From Chitinophagaceae bacterium (GTDB lineage: Bacteria > Bacteroidota > Bacteroidia > Chitinophagales > Chitinophagaceae), in NCBI GenBank assembly GCA_021299175.1, contig JAJTFY010000008.1, positions 1-58,528 on the forward strand: a stretch of DNA of 58,528 nucleotides, written 5' to 3'. The translations under genes and the position numbers were made by a program. The notes under the pieces are model-generated. The model saw nothing but the letters and a program-made list of their open reading frames with translations, had not been told where the DNA came from and searched no databases. Shown here one piece after another: positions 27,094 to 38,722 of this stretch. How positions within the stretch are numbered: position 1 is the stretch's first letter; every line of letters begins with the position of its first letter.

Positions 27094-27375
27094 ATGGCTA
27101 AGAAGTTAAGCATTACCCCATTGCATGACAGGGTAATCGTGAAACCTGCTCCTGCTGAAGAGAAGACTGCAGGTGGCATCATCATTCCTGACACAGCGAA
27201 GGAAAAACCCCAAAGAGGATCAGTTGTTGCAGCAGGCCCTGGTAAAAAGGACGAACCGATGACTGTAAAAACAGGCGACAATGTTCTTTACGGAAAGTAT
27301 TCCGGCACAGAAATCACCATCGAAGGGCATGATTATTTGATCATGAGGGAGTCTGATATCCTCGCAATTGTTTAA
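27094..27375 (+). CDS. groES: Co-chaperonin GroES
   Basis: GroES caps the GroEL ring during ATP-driven protein folding in the cytoplasm. The 93-residue protein has [34 protein letters not shown], with the mobile loop (residues 17-32), and the C-terminal [13 protein letters not shown]. It precedes groEL by 28 bases. No CIRCE repeat is visible upstream, so HrcA control is not supported here. Confidence 0.97.
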   Translation: MAKKLSITPLHDRVIVKPAPAEEKTAGGIIIPDTAKEKPQRGSVVAAGPGKKDEPMTVKTGDNVLYGKYSGTEITIEGHDYLIMRESDILAIV

Positions 27376-27385
27376 TCTCCGCTAA

Positions 27386-29678
<2,293 letters not shown>

Positions 29679-29751
29679 GAATGTTTTTATTCGTGAAAAA
29701 TTCTCATCCACAGTATCAACAGCACAGATTATCGTAATTTAGATATAATTT

Positions 29752-30072
29752 ATGTCATATACAGCCGACGAGTCAAAATTTATGGAGTACTGGGAGCAAA
29801 ACCGGGACAAACAGAAAAAACTATTGACCCAGTTGATGCTCGGGCTCCCACTGGGCATCCTGTTTGCCGTGCCGATTATCGTAAATTTTCTTTTGGGAAG
29901 ATTTTGGTACAAACGGGCAGATGCCGTAGGCCTGAGCCAGTTCAATCCAATCGTATTGATTGTGGCAGCCCTCTTGATTTCAGTCTTCACAGCCTTGTTG
30001 AACAGAAGATTTAGATGGGAAAAATTGGAGCAACAATACCTTGAACTGAAAGCCAGAGAGAAGAAGGGATAG
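29752..30072 (+). CDS. Small hypothetical membrane protein with two helices
   Basis: A 106-residue protein with a charged N-terminus (ADESKFMEYWEQNRDKQKKLLTQ), two probable membrane helices (about residues 29-46, LGLPLGILFAVPIIVNFLL, and 66-83, PIVLIVAALLISVFTALL), and a charged, coiled-coil-prone tail (WEKLEQQYLELKAREKK). I do not recognise a characterised family. It ends where an in-frame GTG for the downstream FKBP gene could begin, so the two are probably cotranscribed. It is divergent from the lysoplasmalogenase gene. Confidence 0.7.
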   Translation: MSYTADESKFMEYWEQNRDKQKKLLTQLMLGLPLGILFAVPIIVNFLLGRFWYKRADAVGLSQFNPIVLIVAALLISVFTALLNRRFRWEKLEQQYLELKAREKKG

Positions 30073-30113
30073 TGCTATTTTTTTACGATATTTGCCACTC
30101 AATACAAAAACAC

Positions 30114-30578
30114 ATGAGAAATTTAGGGTTGGTTTTATTAGCTGGAATAGTGATGTTGTTTTCAGGATGTAAAAAAGCAGAGAAATTAGAATTGATTGGA
30201 GATTATTTGACAAGAACCGGATTGAAGAGCACAGTAACGGAAGATCAACGTGGGTTTTATTACAAGATTCTGAGTGCTGGTACCGGTACAGCACCAACCC
30301 TTACTTCCAAAGTAACCCTGTTCTACAAAGGATACCTGACCAATGGCAATGTATTTGATCAGACAGGTACAGCTGCCAACTATGAGTCTGGCAATCCAGT
30401 TACTTTTACATTGAATCAATTGATTTCTGGCTGGCAAGTGGGATTGCCCTTGATAAAGCCTGGAGGCAAAATAATTCTTTATCTGCCTGCTTCATTTGGT
30501 TATGGTCCTTATGGACAAGGTTCCATTCCTGGCAATGCAGCATTGATTTTTGAAATCACCCTTGTTTCGGTAGGTTAA
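30114..30578 (+). CDS. FKBP-type peptidyl-prolyl isomerase lipoprotein
   Basis: A 154-residue exported folding catalyst that interconverts cis and trans proline bonds. It has a lipoprotein signal with lipobox LFSGC (Cys about residue 20), then an FKBP domain: VTLFYKGYLTNGNVFDQTG, FTLNQLISGWQVGLPLIKPGGKIILYLPASFGYGPYG and the terminal strand ALIFEITLVSVG. The ATG at 30114 is chosen because it places the signal peptide correctly; a GTG at 30072 would add 14 residues before it. The anchored domain probably acts in the periplasm. It ends exactly one base before the convergent DUF2147 stop. Confidence 0.88.
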   Translation: MRNLGLVLLAGIVMLFSGCKKAEKLELIGDYLTRTGLKSTVTEDQRGFYYKILSAGTGTAPTLTSKVTLFYKGYLTNGNVFDQTGTAANYESGNPVTFTLNQLISGWQVGLPLIKPGGKIILYLPASFGYGPYGQGSIPGNAALIFEITLVSVG

Positions 30579-31025
30579 TCAAAGTTTAGACCTGGTCCAT
30601 GCATCATTTCTTCCAATGAGGGTGATGCCTACAAAGCCACGAACATTCAGGTTATTCTTGTCTTTCATGGTGATGATACATTTGTATTCCTTGCCATTCT
30701 TGGGATCATAGATATGTCCCTCTTCCCAGGTATTGTCGCCCTTGTATACAAATCCCCATAGATTGATCAATCCCATCAAAGGACGGTTGTGTTGAGCTTT
30801 GTCTGGATGGTTTACATCCGTTTTGGGCTTTCCTGTAGTAGGATTGAGGGGTTCTACCAGCCAAACTATTTTCCCCTGGTAACTTGACCCTTTCTTGGAT
30901 ATTTCCACTTTGCCATTTCCTGATCCGGTCAGCCAAACACCCAAAATGTCGTCATTCGTTTTCTTGTCCTGTGCATTTATTATTGAACTGCACATTGTCA
31001 AAAGCAATAGTGAAAAGAATTTCAT
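30579..31025 (-). CDS. DUF2147 domain protein, exported
   Basis: A 148-residue protein with a signal peptide (MKFFSLLLLTMCSSIINAQ) and a DUF2147 domain: ILGVWLTGSGNGKVEISKKGSSYQGKIVWL, then GLINLWGFVYKGDNTWEEGHIYDPKNGKEYKC. The domain is a lipocalin-like beta structure in exported proteins; its ligand is unknown. Convergent with the FKBP gene with no base between the two stop codons, and divergent from the serine dehydratase remnant. Confidence 0.88.
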   Translation of the reverse strand: MKFFSLLLLTMCSSIINAQDKKTNDDILGVWLTGSGNGKVEISKKGSSYQGKIVWLVEPLNPTTGKPKTDVNHPDKAQHNRPLMGLINLWGFVYKGDNTWEEGHIYDPKNGKEYKCIITMKDKNNLNVRGFVGITLIGRNDAWTRSKL

Positions 31026-31072
31026 TTTGTCCTAATTTGGTTGATTGAAATTAAGCATTAATTCATTCAAAC

Positions 31073-32448
31073 ATGCATCAGTCCATATCAGTTTTTGACA
31101 TGTTTAAAATAGGAGTTGGACCTTCCAGCTCTCATACACTTGGTCCCTGGAAGGCTGCAAGGATGTTTTGTAAATTCCTGCAAGATCATCAATTACTCTC
31201 CGGGGTTCGATCCATGCGCATCATTTTATATGGTTCTCTCGCCAAAACCGGAAAGGGGCATGGAACAGCTATTGCAGTACAGCTGGGCCTTTCAGGGGAG
31301 GATCCAGTAAGTTTTGATGTGACCTTGGAGGAATACATGAGGTGCCTTTTGATCCTCAAATCGATATTGAATTTCTGACAGCAGAATCCCTTCCTTATCA
31401 TCCCAACGGATTGAGTTTTCTGGCAGAGATCAACAATGGAGAACATGTTGCCCAAACTTATTATTCTGTTGGTGGAGGATTCATTGAGCAGGAAAATCAA
31501 CAAACAGAAAAAAATTCGCAAAAGGAACTTCCTTTTCCCATCAATACTGCCAAAGACCTTTTGCATTGGTGCATGAAAACGGGAATGTCAGTCAGTGAGA
31601 TTGTATGGGAGAATGAATCAAGTTGGAGAACCGAGTCAGCAACAAAAGAAGGGATTCTCAACATATGGTCTGTCATGAAGGAATCCATTTATTTAGGATG
31701 TCATACCGAAGGAACACTTCCTGGAGGGTTACATGTCAGGAGAAGGGCCAAAGATCTAAATCATCGGTTGATCGGTGATACACAATACAAAAATCACCAG
31801 CAGTGGCAGGCTGCCATAACCAGGGGAGGAAAGGATTTTCGTTATACCATCGATTGGGTCAGTTGTTTTGCCCTTGCCGTCAATGAGCAAAATGCCTCAT
31901 TCGGTCGTATTGTAACAGCGCCTACCAATGGTGCGGCAGGAGTGATTCCTGCAGTGTTGCAGTATTTCATCAGTTTCTGTGAAAACAATGCTGAAGATAA
32001 AGTCATTCAGTTCCTGCTCACCGCTTCTGAAATTGGATCCATTTTCAAAAAAGGGGCAACGATTTCTGCCGCCATGGGCGGATGTCAGGCAGAGATTGGC
32101 GTTTCCAGTGCCATGGCCGCTGCTGCACTCTGTGAATGCCTTGGTGGCACTCAGCGCCAGGTATTGATGGCTGCAGAAATTGCCATGGAACATCATTTGG
32201 GGCTTACCTGTGATCCCATAGGTGGATTGGTACAGATTCCCTGTATTGAAAGAAATTCTATGGGTGCCATAAAAGCCATCACCGCTGCACAATTGGCATT
32301 GCAAAGTGCTCCGGATTTTGCAAAAGTTTCCCTGGACGCGGTCATCAAGACCATGTGGGAAACAGCAAGAGACATGAGTGCTAAATACAAAGAAACTTCA
32401 GATGGTGGTTTGGCACAGCAGATTCCGCTGAGCCTAAGCGAATGTTAA
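31073..32448 (+). pseudogene. sdaA: L-serine dehydratase, disrupted by a frame change and internal loss
   Basis: Two adjoining frames together make one iron-sulfur L-serine ammonia-lyase (serine to pyruvate and ammonia). Frame one (31073-31378) gives the N-terminal domain with [15 protein letters not shown] and [17 protein letters not shown], reaching DPVSFDV. Frame two, readable from 31318, resumes with [18 protein letters not shown], then [12 protein letters not shown] and the full catalytic domain to 32448, including Cys in [16 protein letters not shown] and IPCIERN. Between them the family normally has some 18-20 more residues, which are absent here, and the frame shifts by +2. A deletion of 3n+1 bases near 31315-31325 explains this. 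The second frame has only an internal GTG at 31342, so no intact enzyme is expected. Assembly or sequencing error remains possible. Confidence 0.82.
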
Positions 32449-32458
32449 CAGGCAATGG

Positions 32459-33586
32459 TCAATACGTATTGACTACATTGTACAGCGTGTCACGTTCCAC
32501 TGGTTTTCTTCCTACTTGTTTGATCAGGCCTACCAGTTCATCGGTGGTGAGCGTTGGATTTTGCTCCTCACTTCCCGCCATGGAATAGATCTTGGTTGAA
32601 TCATCAATGGTGCCATCCAGGTCATTCACACCAAAGGAAAGGGTGAGCTGGGCTTGCTCCCTTCCCAACATGGGCCAATAGGCTTTGACGTGTGGGAAAT
32701 TGTCCATATAGATCCTGGCGATGGCATAGAGCTTCATGTCTTCAATGGAGCTGACTTCAGGAATATGGCTCATTTCATTGTCAAAATTCCTGAATTTCAA
32801 AGGGATGAAGGTATTGAAACCTTTGGTTTCATCTTGTTGGTTGCGCAGCCTTTCCATATGGTCAATCCTGTGTTTGTATTCTTCCACATGTCCATACAGC
32901 ATGGTTGCATTGGTATGCATCCCCAACCGGTGTGCAATGGCATGAATATCGAGCCAGCCTTCTGCATCTACCTTGTCTGCACAAATTTGTTCCCTGACGG
33001 AAGCGTCAAAAATTTCTGCACCACCCCCTGGAAGTGAGTCCAGTCCTGCTTCATGCAACAACTTCATGCCATCCGTCCTGCTTAACTTGGCTTTCCTGAA
33101 CATGTAGTCCAGTTCAACTGCGGTAAAGCCCTTGATGTGAAGGTCTGGTCTGTGTGCCCTGATTTTTTTGATCAGTTCTTCAAAAAAATAAATGTCCATT
33201 TTGGGATGTACGCCGCCAACAATATGCACTTCTGTAATGGGTTGTCCATCATAAGCCTTCACTTTTTCCAGCATCTGATCGATGCTCAGTTCCCATCCTT
33301 CTTCGCGCTTTGAATAGAGCTTGGAATAAGAGCAGAACTTGCAGGAAAATACGCAAACATTGGTTGGCTCAATATGAAAATTTCTGTTGAAATAGGTATT
33401 GTCTCCATGTTCTCTTTCGCGGATGAAGTTGGCCATTGTGCCCAACATGGCCAATGAACCTTTTTCAAAAAGCAAGAGGCCTTCTTCCGAACTGATCCTT
33501 TGCCTGTTTTGAATTTTGGATGCAATTGTTTTGAAAGCGGGGTCAAGTCCTGGCAAATTCATTAGGCTGGAGGGAGATCCATTCAT
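32459..33586 (-). CDS. mqnE: Aminofutalosine synthase, radical SAM
   Basis: MqnE uses SAM radical chemistry to join the MqnA product to the SAM-derived adenosyl moiety, giving aminofutalosine. The 375-residue protein has the radical SAM CX3CX2C in NVCVFSCKFCSYSK (about residue 80), IEPTNVC just before it, VHIVGGVHPKMDIYFFEELI and the C-terminal SFGVNDLDGTIDDSTKI that separates MqnE/MqnC from other radical SAM enzymes. Discrimination from MqnC rests on motif impressions. The start is the ATG at 33586; a TTG at 33604 would lie inside the -7 element. The first pathway gene, mqnA, is at 1.3 kb. Confidence 0.88.
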   Translation of the reverse strand: MNGSPSSLMNLPGLDPAFKTIASKIQNRQRISSEEGLLLFEKGSLAMLGTMANFIREREHGDNTYFNRNFHIEPTNVCVFSCKFCSYSKLYSKREEGWELSIDQMLEKVKAYDGQPITEVHIVGGVHPKMDIYFFEELIKKIRAHRPDLHIKGFTAVELDYMFRKAKLSRTDGMKLLHEAGLDSLPGGGAEIFDASVREQICADKVDAEGWLDIHAIAHRLGMHTNATMLYGHVEEYKHRIDHMERLRNQQDETKGFNTFIPLKFRNFDNEMSHIPEVSSIEDMKLYAIARIYMDNFPHVKAYWPMLGREQAQLTLSFGVNDLDGTIDDSTKIYSMAGSEEQNPTLTTDELVGLIKQVGRKPVERDTLYNVVNTY

Positions 33587-33601
33587 TGTAGCTTCTTTGT
33601 G

Positions 33602-33609
33602 CAAAAATA
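33602..33609 (-). promoter_or_regulatory. -7 element TATTTTTG upstream of mqnE
   Basis: The minus strand has TATTTTTG, matching TAnnTTTG, 15 bases before the chosen ATG at 33586. It rules out the longer start. No convincing -33 box was seen. Confidence 0.4.
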
Positions 33610-33653
33610 CACGCTGATTTTGGTCTGACCTAAACCTGTTGAACCCTTCGCCA

Positions 33654-36600
33654 TTATTGAAGGATCTTTATTAATTTTTCTGTGATGGCACTGTCAGTGA
33701 ATTCGATTTTCAGGAAATACATTCCTGCAGGCAATCCCTCCAGATTGATTTCCTGCACATTCAGTGGCTGTGATATTTTGTACTGATATGATAAGACGAT
33801 GTCACCTTTCGCATCTGAGAGCTGCATGGACTTGAGGTTTTTTACTGCTGGGAAAAACTGTACAGCTGTCCTGGAGGATGCAGGATTGGGAAAAAGCAGG
33901 TATCCCTGTTCTTTCAGGCGTTGAGGCAGGTTGATAGATGAGATGCTGACATTGTCTATGTAAACATTGTTGTTGCCGTTGCCAATGTTGACGAAACGGG
34001 CCATGAAGGATTGATTACCGGAGACTATGCCTGTCAGGTCAAGATGTTCTTTTCGCCATTCAGCAGCCTGCATGGGTTCAAATGAATCAGCAGTATTCCG
34101 ATCTGCTGTGGACAGTACAGGTCCCCATTTTTTATAGACTGTCTGCCAATTTTTACCACAGTCCAAGGAGATGGCTATCTCAAGCGTGTCAGGTTTTGGT
34201 CCATTGGGTGCATTGGCTGCAAGATCAAAATCAAGGAATACAGAATCCGGGTTGCCCCTGATGACAAGGGGTGAAATCATGCCACTGACAAAGGAGGGTC
34301 TTTGGAAATTCCTGGCTACCATCGCTGAGGGAGACAAAGCCATTTGCCATTTGTCACTTCCATGAACAGGATAAATGGGCCATTGATTCACTGTATTGAA
34401 ACTTTCCTTGACGGGCATGTTGATGGCTTTCAAAAAATGATGAACAGTCGTTGCCGTATCATTCAACTTGTTTTGATCCATTTGACCATTCGGATTGGCA
34501 GCTACAATGCTGATATTGTTTTTCCCTTGTAGCGCAGGCAATGCAGAAAAGAGCATATTAGCAGCCTTATTTTTGCTGAGTGTACCCGTCCATTTTTTTG
34601 TTTCCAGCATGGACCCATTGACCCATAATTGTAGGTCAAGGGATTTCAGCGTGTCTTTTCCGAGGCTGGTAAATCGGGCTAACGGAGCAATGGATGGATC
34701 ACAACCAAGAAGGGGTGGGGTATTGATTGAATCCAGTCTCACATCTGATGACGGGAAATTAAAACCATTGATATTGATGTTGTCCAGATAGATATTGTTT
34801 CCATACTGGTTAGTTCCGCGTATCCTAACCTGGATATCACTCCCTTTGAATTTACTCAAATCAATGGTTTCTTTTTTCCAATCGCTTTTGATAGGAACGA
34901 ATTCAGTGGCTGTAAATCCTGCTTTGGTGTTCAGTGCAGTTCCCCATTTTTTGTACACCGAATTGAAAGATTTTCCGCAGTCAGGACTGACCAAGATTTC
35001 CAGTGTATCCAGATTGATGGCGTCGTACAAAGCAGCTGCCAGCATAAATTCCATCGATATTGAATCATAAATGCTTGCATTGATTCTCGGACCCAGCAGG
35101 TCTGCTGTTTTCCCTTTTTCATCGTTATTGAAATTGTCAAAAACAAGGGATCTACTGCCTTCGTAGGATGCCTTGTTGGTATTTTTCCAGCCCAATGTGC
35201 TGCTTCCACTGGTCTGAAATGACCATCCGATGGGAGGCATGGAACCCGATTCTGCTGTCTCAACAATGGGCATTGCTTGGATGGCTTGTAATTCAATGGA
35301 TGTACTGGCAGTATCATTGCCTGGCATTTCATCTGCCCTGGCATTGGGCTGGTTAAGCATGATTTTCAATGCCGATCTTCCTGCAGGAATGATCAATGTC
35401 TTGAGTGTCACCAAAGCTTCGTCTGTATACGCCAGATTGCCTGTCCACAACTCCTCGCTGATCTTGATATCATTCAGTAAAACTGCAATCCTTAATGATT
35501 TCAAATCGTCAGTTCCATTGTTTCTGATGGAGATCTTGGGTTGAATGCTGCCTGTACAAATGGGGTCACAGGCATTGGGATAAACAATACCGGAAAGCCT
35601 GGCATCCGTTTGGGGATTGTTTCTCAAATAGAATGAAGACAGTGTGGTACTCCATGTATTGGCAGTGTTCCCAATCATTCCGGTAAACCAAAAAACAGAA
35701 TCATTGGAAGGATCTGGCACCATGTCGTTATAATCACCCCACCTGTTGGCACTGGTGCCATAACCAGTACCTTTTTTAATGATGGTCTCTTCATATGCCA
35801 TCTGGTTCAATGGGTCAAACTGATTCCTGCCGGTAAAAGCGATGGATGCGAAATCGGTTTTGCTGCTGAAATTATAAGCCAATGCTATTTGTCCTTTTCC
35901 ATTTTGCATGATGGACCCCATGAACCTGTGGCGTAAATTGTTGGGATTGCAGGCAGACAGGGACTGAGGAGCATAGCTGCCTTGTTGATAGAGGTTCCAT
36001 CCGCTTGTATTGCGTAACTCATACCACCTGATGCCAGAAAGACCATTGCCATTCACATCAACGGTATGGTTGGCCACAATGGATTGATAGGTGCCAAAAT
36101 TCCTGAAACCAGGCTTGTGCATGATCCGGTTACTTACTACATCATAGCCTTGAGTTCCTGGAGAAGTGGCACAATTCCTGTTGCTGCAAACGATGCTGTT
36201 GAATGAGGCGACAGCAAAATTCTTTTCCGTTTTGACAATTGATTTTGTGGGGTCTGTGAAATCAACCTTGAAACTTATCATCCCAATGCTGTCAACATCG
36301 GATGGCGAGACGGTCAAGACATCATCATTGTAATATAAAAACATTCCCGGTGTACCGGAAGGGGCGGGATTGTTTCCTATAAGTGTTACAGGCACCAGCG
36401 CGTTGAACTTGTTGTCTGGATCAGTCAATCTCAGGCGTTGAACCGTGGGGTTGGCATCACCACTGATCATCTTGTTTTTATCAAAAGCCCAAACAGAATT
36501 GCCCAAATATTGATCTGAAAAATCCCTTGTTACGCCATACCAGGCATCATGCCAATTGCCAAATTTGGGGTAGTCCGGGAAAAATGGGTCACAATAAAAT

Positions 36601-37325
36601 TCATAAATAAACCATGCACCAGTGGGGTCGTTGCTGGCAGAAACCGCCACAATTAGACTGTTCATCTTGATGCCAGTCTTAGAGCTATCGCCAAATTCTG
36701 ACATGATAAACCTGTCGGTTAACTGGTCGTACCAGGCAATGCAATCACCACCACCGTTGTAACTGCTGCCCGGCAATTGGTCCATGTAAGTTTGAGGGAA
36801 AACAGTATTGCCTGATTTGTCGTAAATGCTGAAAATAGCACTGCCATTGTTCCCGTTGATCATTTGGATGATATGGTTTGGCCCCACAGCAATACTGGGG
36901 TCGGCCGGATTGATGTTGCTGAATCCCTGTCCATCCAGTGCCTTGTCAATGTATCCACCATTTTTCTCAATCGGGATCAGTTTCATTGGAGCATTTCTCA
37001 TACTCGAAAGCTGGGGTTTTTGAAAACCTCTTGCATCCTTTTGCCAAAGCAGGTCTTCTTCCCTGGTTTTTGAGCCATATTGTGTGAATACCAAAGGCTC
37101 AAGGTCCTGGGCATGAATCAGCCCTTTTTCATCCCTGGTTTTAATGTGCTGTAAAGGGTTTGCACTGTCTGCTTTCCATGATTTGATGGGTCTGGTGGTT
37201 GCTGTAAGTTGACCTTGAATGACCTCAAAGGTTTGCTGCCCTTGAGACTGAATCGCCAGAAAGAGAATAATAATTACTGTTGATATGGGTCTTTTTCCAA
37301 CCAATCTCATGGGAATACCTAACAT
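33654..37325 (-). CDS. Large secreted T9SS cargo with tandem adhesion-like modules
   Basis: A 1223-residue exported protein. After a signal peptide (ISTVIIILFLAIQSQG, about residues 14-30) comes a roughly 550-residue N-terminal region with VGPNHIIQMINGNNGSAIFSIYDK and DPTGAWFIYEFYC, a stretch seen in other T9SS cargo. There follow two copies of a paired module. Each copy has a CARDB-like Ig domain (CDPICTGSIQPKISIRNNGTDDL; LLGCDPSIAPLARFTSLGKDTL) and a jelly-roll choice-of-anchor type domain (SPDCGKSFNSVYKKWG; SLDCGKNWQTVYKKWG, each ending YLDNI or YIDNV). The C-terminus (LLFPNPASSRTAV..GMYFLKIEF..KLIKIL) is a type A T9SS sorting domain. It is probably displayed at the cell surface or released. 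Function not assignable. A second ATG at 37310 is possible. Confidence 0.85.
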   Translation of the reverse strand: MLGIPMRLVGKRPISTVIIILFLAIQSQGQQTFEVIQGQLTATTRPIKSWKADSANPLQHIKTRDEKGLIHAQDLEPLVFTQYGSKTREEDLLWQKDARGFQKPQLSSMRNAPMKLIPIEKNGGYIDKALDGQGFSNINPADPSIAVGPNHIIQMINGNNGSAIFSIYDKSGNTVFPQTYMDQLPGSSYNGGGDCIAWYDQLTDRFIMSEFGDSSKTGIKMNSLIVAVSASNDPTGAWFIYEFYCDPFFPDYPKFGNWHDAWYGVTRDFSDQYLGNSVWAFDKNKMISGDANPTVQRLRLTDPDNKFNALVPVTLIGNNPAPSGTPGMFLYYNDDVLTVSPSDVDSIGMISFKVDFTDPTKSIVKTEKNFAVASFNSIVCSNRNCATSPGTQGYDVVSNRIMHKPGFRNFGTYQSIVANHTVDVNGNGLSGIRWYELRNTSGWNLYQQGSYAPQSLSACNPNNLRHRFMGSIMQNGKGQIALAYNFSSKTDFASIAFTGRNQFDPLNQMAYEETIIKKGTGYGTSANRWGDYNDMVPDPSNDSVFWFTGMIGNTANTWSTTLSSFYLRNNPQTDARLSGIVYPNACDPICTGSIQPKISIRNNGTDDLKSLRIAVLLNDIKISEELWTGNLAYTDEALVTLKTLIIPAGRSALKIMLNQPNARADEMPGNDTASTSIELQAIQAMPIVETAESGSMPPIGWSFQTSGSSTLGWKNTNKASYEGSRSLVFDNFNNDEKGKTADLLGPRINASIYDSISMEFMLAAALYDAINLDTLEILVSPDCGKSFNSVYKKWGTALNTKAGFTATEFVPIKSDWKKETIDLSKFKGSDIQVRIRGTNQYGNNIYLDNININGFNFPSSDVRLDSINTPPLLGCDPSIAPLARFTSLGKDTLKSLDLQLWVNGSMLETKKWTGTLSKNKAANMLFSALPALQGKNNISIVAANPNGQMDQNKLNDTATTVHHFLKAINMPVKESFNTVNQWPIYPVHGSDKWQMALSPSAMVARNFQRPSFVSGMISPLVIRGNPDSVFLDFDLAANAPNGPKPDTLEIAISLDCGKNWQTVYKKWGPVLSTADRNTADSFEPMQAAEWRKEHLDLTGIVSGNQSFMARFVNIGNGNNNVYIDNVSISSINLPQRLKEQGYLLFPNPASSRTAVQFFPAVKNLKSMQLSDAKGDIVLSYQYKISQPLNVQEINLEGLPAGMYFLKIEFTDSAITEKLIKILQ

Positions 37326-37382
37326 AAGGCAGGTATAAAGTTAGACCCAAAAATGCAAATGTTCCATTAAAATGAATGCTGG

Positions 37383-38681
37383 CTATCCCAGTGCTCCTGC
37401 AATACAGGCACACATCAGACAAGCGATGGTTCCGCCTATCAGGGCCTTAAAGCCCAGTTCGGTCAGGTTCTTCCTTTGCCCGGGTGCCAGTTGGCTGATG
37501 CCGCCTATCTGAATACCGATGGAGGCGATATTGGCAAAGCCACACAAGGCATAAGTGGTGATCAGGATGGACTTGGGATCTGTAATCAGGTTTTCAGCCT
37601 TCATTTTTCCGAAAGTGATATAGGCCTGAAACTCATTGATGATTGTTTTTTCGCCCAACAATTGACCCACAGACACCATGTCCCGCTCACTGACGCCAAT
37701 CAGCCATGCAATTGGAGAGAAGAGATAACCCAAAATCATTTGGAATGATAATGCGTCGTATCTGCCCTTGCTGAAATTGGCCACCAGGCTATTGATTCCT
37801 GTATAATATCCCACGGAACCCAGTACCCAATTGAGCACATACATCAGTGCCGTAAATACAATCAGGATGGCGCCCACATTGACGGCAAGTTTCAGACCAT
37901 CCGTAGTTCCCAATGAAATGGCATCCAGGGCATTTTCCCCGAACTTCTCTTTGGAAACGATGATGCGTTCATCTATTTTTTCTGTCTGGGGAAAGAGAAT
38001 TTTTGAACAGACGATAGCGGCCGGGGCACTCATGATGGACTGACTCAACAAATGCAAGGCGAAAAAATGCTGTTGTACCGGGTCATTACCGCCGAGGAAG
38101 CCAACATAAGCGGCAAGCACAGATCCTGCAGTATTGGCCATGCCACCTACCATGATGCAAAGTATTTCGCTTCTGTTCATTTTCTCCAAAAAGGGCCTAA
38201 CCATGAGTGGGGCTTCTGTCTGACCCAGGAAAATATTGGCTGCAGTAGAAACGCTTTCAGCGCCTGAAACCTTGAGCTTGCTCAGCATCAAGGCAAAGAA
38301 ATAAACGATTTTTTGAAGGATACCCAGATAGTAGAACAAAGAGGAAAGGGCTGCGAAGAAGATGATATTGGGCAGCGCTTGTATGGCAAAGGTATATCCC
38401 CAGCTTCCGGAAGCATCGGCAAGGTTACCAAACATGAACTCAATACCCTTGTGCGCAAGATTGATGATTTCTACAAACTTGTCAGAAAACCACTGGATGA
38501 TGATCCTGAAGAAATTGTATTTGCCCTGTGAGAGCACTCCAATGGCAAAGCCAATCTGGGCAATGATGCCCATGGATACAAGCTTCCAGTTGATGGCTTT
38601 TTTGTTGTTGCTCAACACATAACAGAGCCCAATCAAAAACAACATTCCCAGAAGTCCACGGCTCAGGTTTTCCCAGATCAT
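37383..38681 (-). CDS. Concentrative nucleoside transporter (NupC family)
   Basis: A 432-residue inner-membrane symporter for nucleosides driven by H+ or Na+. About ten hydrophobic segments are visible. Family signatures are GIEFMFGNLADASGSWGYTFAIQALPNIIFFAALSSLFYYLG, VSGAESVSTAANIFLGQTEAPLMVRPFL, MVGGMANTAGSVLAAYVGF and the C-terminal YALCGFANIASIGIQIGGI. The start at 38681 (MIWENLSRGLLGM) is preferred because the conserved first helix begins there. An in-frame ATG at 38726 overlapping the upstream gene by 4 bases is the alternative and would imply coupling to the flippase. Confidence 0.9.
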   Translation of the reverse strand: MIWENLSRGLLGMLFLIGLCYVLSNNKKAINWKLVSMGIIAQIGFAIGVLSQGKYNFFRIIIQWFSDKFVEIINLAHKGIEFMFGNLADASGSWGYTFAIQALPNIIFFAALSSLFYYLGILQKIVYFFALMLSKLKVSGAESVSTAANIFLGQTEAPLMVRPFLEKMNRSEILCIMVGGMANTAGSVLAAYVGFLGGNDPVQQHFFALHLLSQSIMSAPAAIVCSKILFPQTEKIDERIIVSKEKFGENALDAISLGTTDGLKLAVNVGAILIVFTALMYVLNWVLGSVGYYTGINSLVANFSKGRYDALSFQMILGYLFSPIAWLIGVSERDMVSVGQLLGEKTIINEFQAYITFGKMKAENLITDPKSILITTYALCGFANIASIGIQIGGISQLAPGQRKNLTELGFKALIGGTIACLMCACIAGALG

Positions 38682-38722
38682 AACGATGTCAGTTTGGTTT
38701 ATTGGGCAATATACAATTTTAA

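Noticed and set aside
31342-32448. Second serine dehydratase frame as an independent gene
   Set aside because: It begins mid-domain at an internal GTG and only completes the upstream frame; treated as one broken gene.
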